Source of the DNA: an uncultured Eubacteriales bacterium
Lineage (GTDB): Bacteria; Bacillota; Clostridia; Oscillospirales; Oscillospiraceae
DNA: 19,440 nucleotides
Assembly (NCBI GenBank): GCA_900553805.1
Contig: USEU01000039.1
Coordinates: 1-19,440 of the forward strand
Reading direction: 5' to 3'
Numbering within the stretch: position 1 is the stretch's first letter; every line of letters starts with the position of its first letter. The position numbers and the translations under genes were made by a program. Below the pieces are notes generated by a model, which was given only the letters and a program-made list of their open reading frames with translations, was not told the origin of the DNA and searched no databases. This document shows, one piece after another, positions 7,497 through 13,761 of the stretch.

Positions 7497-8522
7497 TCAG
7501 TTCTCGGGGGTATCGAAGCCCTGGGGGTTCTTTTTCTGCCAGTTCCAGGAGTCGCGGCACATGTCGGCCAGGGTCTCCTTGGCCTGCCAGTGGAGGATCT
7601 CCCGGCTCTTGCTGGGGTCGGCGTAGCAGGTGGCGATGTCGCCGGGGCGGCGGGCCACGATCTGGTAGGGGACGTTCACATGGTTGACCTCCATGAAGGT
7701 ATTCACCATGTCCAGCACGCTGTAACCCACACCGGTGCCCAGGTTGAATACCTGGCAGCCCTTCTGGTCCGCGGCGTAGTTCACGGCGGCCACGTGGCCC
7801 TTGGCCAGGTCCACCACATGGATGTAATCCCGGACGCCGGTGCCGTCCTTGGTGGGGTAGTCGTTGCCGAAGATGCTCAGCTTTTCCCGGCGGCCGATGG
7901 CGGTCTGGGTGATGAAGGGCATCAGGTTATTGGGGATGCCCCGGGGATCCTCGCCCAGCAGGCCGCTCTTGTGGGCGCCGATGGGGTTGAAGTAGCGCAG
8001 CAGGATCACGCACCACTCCGGGTCGGCGTGGGCGATGCCGGAGAGGATCTGCTCGGTCATGTACTTGGTCCAGCCGTAGGGGTTGGTGCAGCCGCCGGTG
8101 CGGCTGGTCTCCTTCAGGGGCATTTCGTTGTCCGCCGTGTACACGGTGGCGGAGGAGGAGAAGATGATGGTCTTGACCCCCGCCTGCTTCATTACCTTGG
8201 TCAGGACCAGGGTGGAATTGAGGTTGTTGTCGTAGTATTCCCAGGGCTTGGCCACGCTCTCGCCCACAGCCTTCAGCCCGGCGAAGTGGATGACGCAGTC
8301 GATCTTATGGTTGGCAAAGATGGAGCTCAGCAGAGCCTCGTCCCGCACGTCTCCCTGGTAAAAGTCCAGATGCTTGCCGGTGAGCTGGCGCACCCGGTCC
8401 AGGCTCTTGGGATTGGAATTGCACAGATTATCGATCACCACGACCTGATGGCCGCTCTCCAGCAGCTCGATGCAGGTATGCGCCCCAATAAAGCCCGCGC
8501 CGCCGGTTACAAGTACGGTCAT
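7497..8522 (-). CDS. galE: UDP-glucose 4-epimerase
   Basis: A 341-residue short-chain dehydrogenase-type epimerase that interconverts UDP-glucose and UDP-galactose using bound NAD, for galactose use (Leloir pathway) and for glycan precursors. The N-terminus has the nucleotide-binding GGAGFIG (7-13), then HFAGLKAVGES (79-89), SSSATVY (122-128) with the catalytic Ser124, and Tyr149-x3-Lys153. From the second ATG (8522) these numbers coincide with E. coli GalE Ser124/Tyr149/Lys153. That ATG is also favoured by the ribosome site: GGAGG at 8534-8530 is 7 nt from it but only 1 nt from the upstream in-frame ATG at 8528. A good promoter lies at 8560-8588. It forms an operon with rqcH. The residue after SSSATVY is Thr rather than the usual Gly, a minor variation. 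Confidence 0.95.
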   Translation of the reverse strand: MTVLVTGGAGFIGAHTCIELLESGHQVVVIDNLCNSNPKSLDRVRQLTGKHLDFYQGDVRDEALLSSIFANHKIDCVIHFAGLKAVGESVAKPWEYYDNNLNSTLVLTKVMKQAGVKTIIFSSSATVYTADNEMPLKETSRTGGCTNPYGWTKYMTEQILSGIAHADPEWCVILLRYFNPIGAHKSGLLGEDPRGIPNNLMPFITQTAIGRREKLSIFGNDYPTKDGTGVRDYIHVVDLAKGHVAAVNYAADQKGCQVFNLGTGVGYSVLDMVNTFMEVNHVNVPYQIVARRPGDIATCYADPSKSREILHWQAKETLADMCRDSWNWQKKNPQGFDTPEN

Positions 8523-8559
8523 ATTCATACCTCCAAAAAATGTATTTTAAGGTATCTCT

Positions 8560-8588
8560 ATTCTATCGCCTTTCCCGCATAAAATCAA
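8560..8588 (-). promoter_or_regulatory. galE-rqcH promoter
   Basis: On the minus strand TTGATT (8588-8583) and TAGAAT (8565-8560) are separated by exactly 17 bp. The predicted leader is about 30 nt and ends at the GGAGG ribosome site of galE. Confidence 0.65.
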
Positions 8589-8655
8589 TGATCTATTTCG
8601 GCTTTTTTCCGCCAGCAACTGGGTGCCGCTGAATAATTTTACCGCGAATTTGTTT

Positions 8656-8684
8656 GCAGGGGACGGTTGAGGCACATCGTCCCG
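8656..8684 (+). repeat. 29-bp hairpin repeat, copy 2
   Basis: Identical to 942-970 except for one A/G change, which weakens the hairpin arm to GGGACG(G)/CGTCCC. It is preceded by GCGAATTTGTTTGCAGG; AATTTGTTTGCAGGGG also occurs inverted near 15805-15825. It sits between galE and the guaB terminator. Confidence 0.7.
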
Positions 8685-8724
8685 CCCAGGGTCAGATTCC
8701 GGTTGAATGGTGGAATGACCAGGC

Positions 8725-8763
8725 AAAAAAACACCGCAGGCCCCATCAATGGAGCCTGCGGTG
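8725..8763 (-). terminator. Intrinsic terminator behind guaB
   Basis: Perfect 10-bp arms CACCGCAGGC/GCCTGCGGTG at 8732-8741 and 8754-8763, with further pairing of flanking loop bases, form a strong hairpin. On the minus strand it is followed by seven T (8731-8725). It begins 7 bp after the guaB stop codon. Confidence 0.9.
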
Positions 8764-8770
8764 AAAGCGT

Positions 8771-10276
8771 TTATTTCACCTGGGACGACGATCTCAATGT
8801 CACGTCGTGGTAGCCGCCTTCGACGATGGAGACGGAGGAGACCAGAGTGATCTTGGCGTCGCGCTGGAGGTCGGGGATGTTGGTGACGCCTACGTTGCAC
8901 ATGGTGCTCTTGACCTTGTACAGGGAGGCCTCCACGTTGTCGTGGAGGGGGCCGGCGTAGGTGACGTAGCTGTCCACGCCCTCCTCAAAGCTGAGCCTGG
9001 CGGCCCCGCCCAGGTCGTAGCGCTGCCAGTTCCGGGCGCGGTTGGAGCCCTCGCCCCAGTATTCCTTCATATACGCGCCGCCCACCATGATCTTGGGGGT
9101 GGGGCCTTCGTCGAACCGGGCGAAGTAACGGCCCAGCATCAGGAAATCCGCGCCCATGGCCAGGGCCAGGGTCATGTGGTAGTCGTGGACGATTCCGCCG
9201 TCGGAGCAGATGGGCACATACACGCCGGTCTCCCGGAAGTATTCGTCCCGGGCGGCCGCCACCTCGATCAGGGCGGTGGCCTGGCCCCGGCCGATGCCCT
9301 TGGTCTCCCGGGTGATGCAGATGGAGCCGCCGCCGATGCCCACCTTCACGAAGTCCGCCCCGGCCTCAGCCAGGAAGCGGAAGCCGTCCCGGTCCACCAC
9401 GTTGCCCGCGCCGATCTTCACGGTATTGCCGTAGGTGCCGCGCACCCAGTCGATGGTCTTTTTCTGCCAGCAGGTGTAGCCCTCGGAGGAATCGATGACG
9501 AACACATCCGCTCCCGCCTCCAGCAGGGCGGGGATGCGCTGGGCATAGTCCCGGGTGTTCACGCCCGCGCCCACCAGGTACCGCTTCTTTTCGTCCAGCA
9601 GCTCCAGGGGATGATCCTTGTGGGAGGCGTAGTCCTTGCGGAAAACGAAGTACAATAGGTTCCCGTCCTTGTCCACGATGGGCAGGGAATTGAGCTTGTG
9701 GTCCCAGATGATGTCGTTGGCTTCTTTCAAAGTTGTCTCCGCCGGGGCGGTGACCAGCTTCTCCAGGGGGGTCATGAAGGTGCGCACCTTGTCCTCCGGC
9801 TGCATGCGGGAGACACGGTAGTCCCGGCTGGAGACGATGCCCAGGAGCTTGCCGTTGGGGGTGCCGTCGGCGGTGATGGCCACGGTGGAGAAGCCGTTGC
9901 TCGCCTTCAGGGCCAGCACGTCGGCCAGAGTATTGTCCGGGGTCAGGTTGGAGGCGGAGGTGACGAAGCCCGCCTTGTGGTTCTTCACCCGGGCCACCAT
10001 GGCGGCCTGATTCTCGATGGTCTGGGAGCCGAAGATGAAGCTGATGCCGCCCTCCTTGGCCAGAGCAATGGCCAGGGTGTCGTTGGACACGGACTGCATC
10101 ACGGCGGAGGTCAGAGGCACGTTCAGGGAGATGGGCGGCTGCTCCTGCCCCTTGCGGTACTTGACCAGGGGGGTCTTCAGGCTCACATTGTCCGGGACGC
10201 AGTCCTCAGAGGTGTAGCCCGGGATCAGCAGATACTCGCTGAAGGTATGACTCGGCTCCTTATAATAATATGCCAT
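8771..10276 (-). CDS. guaB: IMP dehydrogenase, Tritrichomonas-like type
   Basis: A 501-residue IMP dehydrogenase that oxidises IMP to XMP with NAD, the committed step of GTP synthesis. The (beta/alpha)8 barrel is interrupted by two CBS domains (about 105-220). The catalytic loop is [12 protein letters not shown] with the nucleophile Cys320, and the mobile flap carries NWQRY with Arg419-Tyr420. From memory, the sequence runs nearly in register with the T. foetus enzyme (503 residues, Cys319, Arg418/Tyr419), including the opening (EP-HTF-EYLLIPG), [16 protein letters not shown] and the tail SSVSIVEGG. The ordinary bacterial form instead has SICTTR and a different flap. The ATG at 10276 is 9 nt after GGAGG (10290-10286); longer starts lie in repeat-flanking DNA. 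It is transcribed alone, with a strong terminator. The upstream side abuts the 257-bp repeat, and only a weak promoter (TTTCAG-18-TATTAA) can be suggested. Confidence 0.95.
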   Translation of the reverse strand: MAYYYKEPSHTFSEYLLIPGYTSEDCVPDNVSLKTPLVKYRKGQEQPPISLNVPLTSAVMQSVSNDTLAIALAKEGGISFIFGSQTIENQAAMVARVKNHKAGFVTSASNLTPDNTLADVLALKASNGFSTVAITADGTPNGKLLGIVSSRDYRVSRMQPEDKVRTFMTPLEKLVTAPAETTLKEANDIIWDHKLNSLPIVDKDGNLLYFVFRKDYASHKDHPLELLDEKKRYLVGAGVNTRDYAQRIPALLEAGADVFVIDSSEGYTCWQKKTIDWVRGTYGNTVKIGAGNVVDRDGFRFLAEAGADFVKVGIGGGSICITRETKGIGRGQATALIEVAAARDEYFRETGVYVPICSDGGIVHDYHMTLALAMGADFLMLGRYFARFDEGPTPKIMVGGAYMKEYWGEGSNRARNWQRYDLGGAARLSFEEGVDSYVTYAGPLHDNVEASLYKVKSTMCNVGVTNIPDLQRDAKITLVSSVSIVEGGYHDVTLRSSSQVK

Positions 10277-10340
10277 GGTGGTTTTCCTCCTTCGTTTTTG
10301 GCATTGGTTAATACACTTTCTCAAAGCGCCCCTGAAAGGG

Positions 10341-10597
10341 GAGCTGCCGCCGCAGCGGCTGAGGGGTTGCAGTATGCAGTTATAGTTTTACAAAATCTAA
10401 GGCGAATTCGTACAACGCCAACTTGGCTCCCCAATGGGGGAGCTGGCAGCCCGTAGGGCTGACTGAGGGGGTGTGATTCGTTGAATGGTTACAGCTCAAA
10501 GTCACCAACGTCACCCCCTTTGCCGCTTCGCGGCACTTCCCCCAAAGGGGGCAGCGAGGGCCTTTACGAATTCGCCTTGGGTTTTCAAAATGGTATT
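10341..10597 (+). repeat. 257-bp inverted repeat, left copy
   Basis: The reverse complement of 13401-13657 aligns with it over 257 positions without a gap and with eight differences by eye (about 97% identity). It is modular: a GCCGCCGCAGCGGC palindrome, AAGGCGAATTCGTACA (from about 10399) answered by inverted TACGAATTCGCCTT (to about 10578), CCCCAATGGGGG, AGCCCGTAGGGCT and CCCCCAAAGGGGG palindromes. It fills most of the guaB-yitT intergenic space (10277-10658, 382 bp), where no gene is visible. Confidence 0.9.
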
Positions 10598-10639
10598 CTG
10601 TGTACCGCAAACCCCTCCGCCACGCTTACGCGCGGCCCG

Positions 10640-10658
10640 CCTCCCCTTTCAGGGGAGG
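10640..10658. repeat. CCTCCCCT/AGGGGAGG palindrome touching the yitT-family stop codon
   Basis: Perfect 8-bp arms around a 3-nt loop. The stop codon of the YitT-family gene starts at the very next base (10661-10659, minus). The unit belongs to the same GGGG-rich palindrome family seen in the other intergenic spaces. It could act as a weak terminator for that gene, but no T-run follows. Confidence 0.55.
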
Positions 10659-11588
10659 TTATACCGTCTTTCCATCGCCGTCGTCCAGGATGTGGGCGAC
10701 GGGGGTGCCTTTTTCGGAGAGCTTTTTGAAATTGCCCATGACGCTGCCCACCTGGCTCATCATGGCAAAGGTGTGGGGGTACTTTTCAATGACGGCGGCC
10801 AGGGCGGCGGCCTGGGTGGTGTTCACCACGCACATGACGATCCAGGTCTCCTTGCCGGTGTAGGCGCCCACGGCCTTGAAGCGGGTGGCGCTGTGGTGGA
10901 GCAGGTGGATGATGTCGCCGCAGATCTCGTCGGGATAGTCGGTGACGATCTCAAAGCGCATGGCGCTGCGGCCGCTTTTCTGGAAGCGCTCGCCCACGGT
11001 GGTGGAGGTGAAGCCGTACAGAATGCACAAAATCACCGGCTCCATCTTGTAATCATACACAAAGAAGCTGGCCACCGCCACCATGGCGTTGATGGCGAAG
11101 CTCAGGGCAAACACACTCTTGCCCGGATGATGCTTGTGCACCACGGCGGAGACGAAATCCGTGCCGCCGGTGTAGGCGCTGGCCTTGATGAGCACGCCGT
11201 AGCAGAAGCCCATGATGATGCCCGCCACCAGCGGCCCCAGGATGCGGCTGGTGCCGCTGTCGGTGGTGTAGGCGATGACGCTCAGGTCGATCCGATCCAG
11301 CACCAGCAGCGCCAGGGAAAAGGTGACGACATACACCATGCTCCGCACCGCCACCGCCCGGCTGACCTCCAGATAGCACCAGATGGCCAGGGGGATATTC
11401 ACCAGCAGGCTCAGATACCCCACGCTGACGCCTGTCAGATACTGGATCATGGTGCACACGCCGTTGATCCCCGAGGGGGCGAACTGGTTGGGAAAAATAA
11501 ACAGCTCATAGTTTATCGCCGACAAACACGCCACCCCGGCGATCACGAAATAAGTCCAGACCTTCTTGAACGTCTCCCATCGATTCAC
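10659..11588 (-). CDS. YitT-family membrane protein with DUF2179 domain
   Basis: A 309-residue membrane protein of the YitT family (DUF161 membrane part plus C-terminal DUF2179). Residues about 10-205 hold five or six hydrophobic helices, with the family signature ASAYTGGTDF after a GFCYGVLIK segment. The soluble end (about 212-285) begins RFEIVTDYPDEI and matches DUF2179, which resembles small ligand-binding domains. The family's transported substrate, if any, is not established. No ATG fits: the GTG at 11588 is chosen because AGGG (11600-11597) lies 8 nt upstream and it starts the homologous NRWETFKKVW region; the ATG at 11582 is out of frame. A strong promoter lies at 11665-11693, divergent from the CapA-like gene. 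The stop codon abuts a repeat palindrome. Confidence 0.88.
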   Translation of the reverse strand: MNRWETFKKVWTYFVIAGVACLSAINYELFIFPNQFAPSGINGVCTMIQYLTGVSVGYLSLLVNIPLAIWCYLEVSRAVAVRSMVYVVTFSLALLVLDRIDLSVIAYTTDSGTSRILGPLVAGIIMGFCYGVLIKASAYTGGTDFVSAVVHKHHPGKSVFALSFAINAMVAVASFFVYDYKMEPVILCILYGFTSTTVGERFQKSGRSAMRFEIVTDYPDEICGDIIHLLHHSATRFKAVGAYTGKETWIVMCVVNTTQAAALAAVIEKYPHTFAMMSQVGSVMGNFKKLSEKGTPVAHILDDGDGKTV

Positions 11589-11664
11589 GTTTCTTTCCCT
11601 CGTTTTGTCTATGTATTTTTGCCTCCCATCTCCCCGGCGGGAAGGCACTTCGGATTGATTGTCT

Positions 11665-11693
11665 ACTATACCATACCCCCCTTGGCGGGTCAA
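11665..11693 (-). promoter_or_regulatory. Promoter of the YitT-family gene
   Basis: On the minus strand TTGACC (11693-11688) and TATAGT (11670-11665) are spaced exactly 17 bp. The leader would be about 70 nt. Confidence 0.7.
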
Positions 11694-11769
11694 GAGGGAA
11701 AAATGATTGCACAGGCCGCGAATTTGTCCGCGGACAATCGGTTGAAACGCGCCCCCGTTTTCCTTGGAG

Positions 11770-11812
11770 GGGACGATCACGACGGGGTGCGGTCCATTCA
11801 ACGTACCGGGGC
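11770..11812 (-). repeat. TTGAATGG...CCCCGTCGTGA repeat, copy 2
   Basis: On the minus strand it reads CCGGTACGTTGAATGG, then GCACCCCGTCGTGA, then GGGGACG-type bases in reverse. It matches 17800-17829 closely (GTAC-TTGAATGG, GCACCCCGTCGTGA) and 987-1034 more loosely. Confidence 0.65.
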
Positions 11813-11820
11813 GGTTTCTC

Positions 11821-11989
11821 ATACTATTTCCTGATTAAAATCTTTGATTTTAATCAGGACGGCATCGCCTAATGGCGCTGCCAGTTTTGTGATTTATAAG
11901 GAAAGAAATCACAAAACAAGTCTCATATGAACTCCTTGCCCTTCGGGCAATTAAAATCTTTTCTAAAGATTTTAATTGGAGTTCAGTAT
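11821..11989. repeat. 169-bp element of consecutive hairpins
   Basis: It starts ATACTATTTCCTGATTAAAA and ends TTTTAATTGGAGTTCAGTAT, imperfect inverted ends that both contain ATTAAAATC. Inside are five inverted repeats in a row: CTGATTAAAATC/GATTTTAATCAG (from 11831), GGCATCGCC/GGCGCTGCC (11861-11882, one mismatch), GTTTTGTGATTT/AAATCACAAAAC (12-bp arms, 11884-11917), TTGCCC/GGGCAA (11937-11950) and AATTAAAATCTTT/AAAGATTTTAATT (13-bp arms, from 11949). No open frame of note is present. It ends 12 bp before the -35 of the CapA-like gene. The 46-bp form at 5695-5740 has the same ends. Confidence 0.75.
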
Positions 11990-12001
11990 CAAACAGAATA
12001 C

Positions 12002-12030
12002 TTGCATCACGGGCGATAATACGGTATAAT
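12002..12030 (+). promoter_or_regulatory. Promoter of the CapA-like gene
   Basis: TTGCAT (12002-12007) and a perfect TATAAT (12025-12030) are spaced exactly 17 bp. The leader would be about 40 nt. The -35 begins just after the 169-bp hairpin element ends. Confidence 0.75.
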
Positions 12031-12077
12031 GATAGTTCGTAATCAACCCCATCGCATTGGAAAGGAGACATTTCGCC

Positions 12078-13385
12078 ATGGCTAACAGCCCGGAGGATAT
12101 GGATAAGCGCCGGAAGCGGCGGGAGGCGCAGCTACGCCGGCGGCGGAAGCAGCAGCGCAGGCTTCGCCTCGGCATGGCTGCCGCGCTGGTGGTGCTGGGC
12201 ATCTGCTGCTGTGTGATCTATTATTTCATCCAGAATGCCCCCCAGGGCCAGATGGTCCAGTCCGCGGCCGTCCCGGCGGCCACAGAGCCTGCCACCGAAG
12301 CGCCCACCGAGGAGACCCGCTCCCGGTTCGACCCCATCACCACCGTGCACATCCGGGCGGCGGGGGACCTGAACATCACCGACTCGGTGGTGGACTCCGG
12401 CCTGGCCGCCAACGGCTACGACTATACCCGCGCCTTCCAGGACGTGGCCAGCACCCTGTCCAGCGCCGACCTGACCATCATGAATCTGGAGGGCAATGTC
12501 TGCGGCGAGCCCTACGGCACCGCCACCACCTCCGCCCCCAATAAAATCCTCAACGCCCTGAGCGCCGCGGGGGTGGACATCCTCCAGATGGCCAATTCCT
12601 GCACCATCAACAATGGCCTCATCGGCCTGAATTCCACCCTTCAGGCCATCCGCGCCGCCGGGATCGAGCCGGTGGGAGCCTATTCCAGCACCGCCGAATT
12701 CAAGCGGAGCAAGGGCTACACCATCTGCGACGTGGGCGGCATCCGCATCGCCGTGGTGGCCTTCACCAAGGGCGTGGGCGGCCGGGGCCTGCCGGAGGGC
12801 AGCGAGGGCTGCGTCAACCTGCTCTATACCGACTACGAGAGCACCTACCGCCGGGTGGACACCGCCGGCATCACCAAAATTCTGGACAACGCCAAGGCCG
12901 AGAAGCCGGACTTCATCATCGCCCTGGTCCACTGGGGCAGCGAGAACAACGACACCATCAGCAAGACCCAGGAGTCCATCATCACCCTGCTGAAAAAGAA
13001 CGGCGTGGGCCTGATCCTGGGCACCCATCCCCATCTGGTGCAGGAGATCGCCTACGATCAGGCCGCGGGTACCCTGGTGGCCTATTCCCTGGGGGACTTC
13101 TACGGCGACGGCAGCCGCAGCGGCACCAACTATTCCATCATCCTGGACATTGAGATCACCAAGGACAGCGACAAGCGCACCACCAAGGTCACCGGTTACA
13201 GCTACACCCCCATCTACACCCTCACCGGCTCCCAGTCCGCCGACGGCTACCAGCGGGTGGTGCGCATCGAGCAGGCCATGCAGGCCCACGACGGCAATTT
13301 CGTGGACAAGATCACCGATGACTGCTACAAGGACATGGCCTACTCCCTCACCCGCATCGCCGACCGCACCAGCGGGAAGGGATAA
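12078..13385 (+). CDS. CapA-like membrane-anchored protein with altered metal motif
   Basis: A 435-residue protein of the CapA/PgsA family (PGA_cap), calcineurin-like metallo-hydrolase relatives often involved in polyglutamate capsule or cell-surface polymer work. It has a strikingly arginine-rich cytoplasmic N-terminus (10-31), a membrane helix (about 33-51), a Pro/Thr/Glu linker (62-85) and an outer catalytic-type domain (90-400). Family motifs seen: AAGDLNI (94-100), NLEGN (136-140), HWGSE (285-289), GTHPHLVQ (315-322) and YSLGDF (336-341). The usual ANNH-x2-D-x-G motif reads ANSCTINNG (172-180), so the conserved Asn-His pair and Asp are replaced. The ATG at 12078 is preceded by AAAGGAG (12061-12067); a TTG at 12057 lies upstream of that site and is rejected. 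It is transcribed from its own promoter, divergent from the YitT-family gene. Whether it still has enzymatic activity is open. Confidence 0.88.
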   Translation: MANSPEDMDKRRKRREAQLRRRRKQQRRLRLGMAAALVVLGICCCVIYYFIQNAPQGQMVQSAAVPAATEPATEAPTEETRSRFDPITTVHIRAAGDLNITDSVVDSGLAANGYDYTRAFQDVASTLSSADLTIMNLEGNVCGEPYGTATTSAPNKILNALSAAGVDILQMANSCTINNGLIGLNSTLQAIRAAGIEPVGAYSSTAEFKRSKGYTICDVGGIRIAVVAFTKGVGGRGLPEGSEGCVNLLYTDYESTYRRVDTAGITKILDNAKAEKPDFIIALVHWGSENNDTISKTQESIITLLKKNGVGLILGTHPHLVQEIAYDQAAGTLVAYSLGDFYGDGSRSGTNYSIILDIEITKDSDKRTTKVTGYSYTPIYTLTGSQSADGYQRVVRIEQAMQAHDGNFVDKITDDCYKDMAYSLTRIADRTSGKG

Positions 13386-13400
13386 CGCTTCGGTACGTTG

Positions 13401-13657
13401 AATACCATTTTGAAAACCCAAGGCGAATTCGTAGAGGCCCTCGCTGCCCCCTTTGGGGGAAGTGCCGCGCAGCGGCAAAGGGGGTGACGCCCGTAACTTT
13501 GAGCTGTAACCATTCAACGAATCACACCCCCTCAGTCAGCCCTACGGGCTGCCAGCTCCCCCATTGGGGAGCCAAGTTGGCGTTGTACGAATTCGCCTTA
13601 GATTTTGTAAAACCATAACTGCCTACTGCAACCCCTCAGCCGCTGCGGCGGCAGCTC
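13401..13657 (-). repeat. 257-bp inverted repeat, right copy
   Basis: The reverse complement of 10341-10597: same length, no gap, eight substitutions by eye, four of them clustered around 13489-13494. It begins 15 bp after the CapA-like stop codon and contains the same nested palindromes as the left copy. The pair bounds a 2.8-kb segment with two complete genes. Confidence 0.9.
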
Positions 13658-13720
13658 AGCTCTGCATTAAGCGGCTGTACGCCGTCAAGGACGGCTACAC
13701 CCGCTAAACCTTTCAGGGGA
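13656..13720 (-). repeat. 65-bp repeat module, copy 2
   Basis: Its reverse complement matches 1722-1786 over 65 bp with about four differences. It is fused directly to the end of the 257-bp repeat, showing that modules combine in different arrangements. Confidence 0.75.
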
Positions 13721-13761
13721 GCCAAGGATGCGTTAAAACTACTACAAGAAGGAAAAGAGTC

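Larger units (their letters stand above)
11589..12077. other. Divergent intergenic region between the YitT- and CapA-family genes
   Basis: This 489-bp space has no gene. It contains, in order, the YitT-family promoter (11665-11693), a perfect 14-bp palindrome TTGTCCGCGGACAA (11724-11737), an inverted copy of the TTGAATGG...CCCCGTCGTGA repeat (about 11770-11812), the 169-bp hairpin element (11821-11989) and the CapA-family promoter (12002-12030). Minus-strand open frames through it are built from repeat DNA. Confidence 0.6.
13386..13761. other. Repeat-filled intergenic region before the GH13 gene
   Basis: This 376-bp space has no gene. It is filled by the right copy of the 257-bp repeat (13401-13657) followed directly by the second copy of the 65-bp module (13656-13720). 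The last 40 bp hold the ribosome site of the glycosidase gene. I see no convincing promoter in it; transcription may come from CapA or from within the repeats. Confidence 0.65.

Noticed and set aside
5816..7687. A 623-codon plus-strand frame across rqcH
   Set aside because: Antisense shadow of rqcH and the end of galE; composition rich in Gly, Val, Leu and Gln without any domain motif.
12132..13517. A 461-codon minus-strand frame across the CapA-like gene
   Set aside because: Antisense shadow; its first residues are read from the 257-bp repeat, and the same peptide appears from the other copy near 10481.
10300..13720. CRISPR array or tandem repeats
   Set aside because: Repeat units are few, inverted, of unequal spacing and length, and no cas gene is present.
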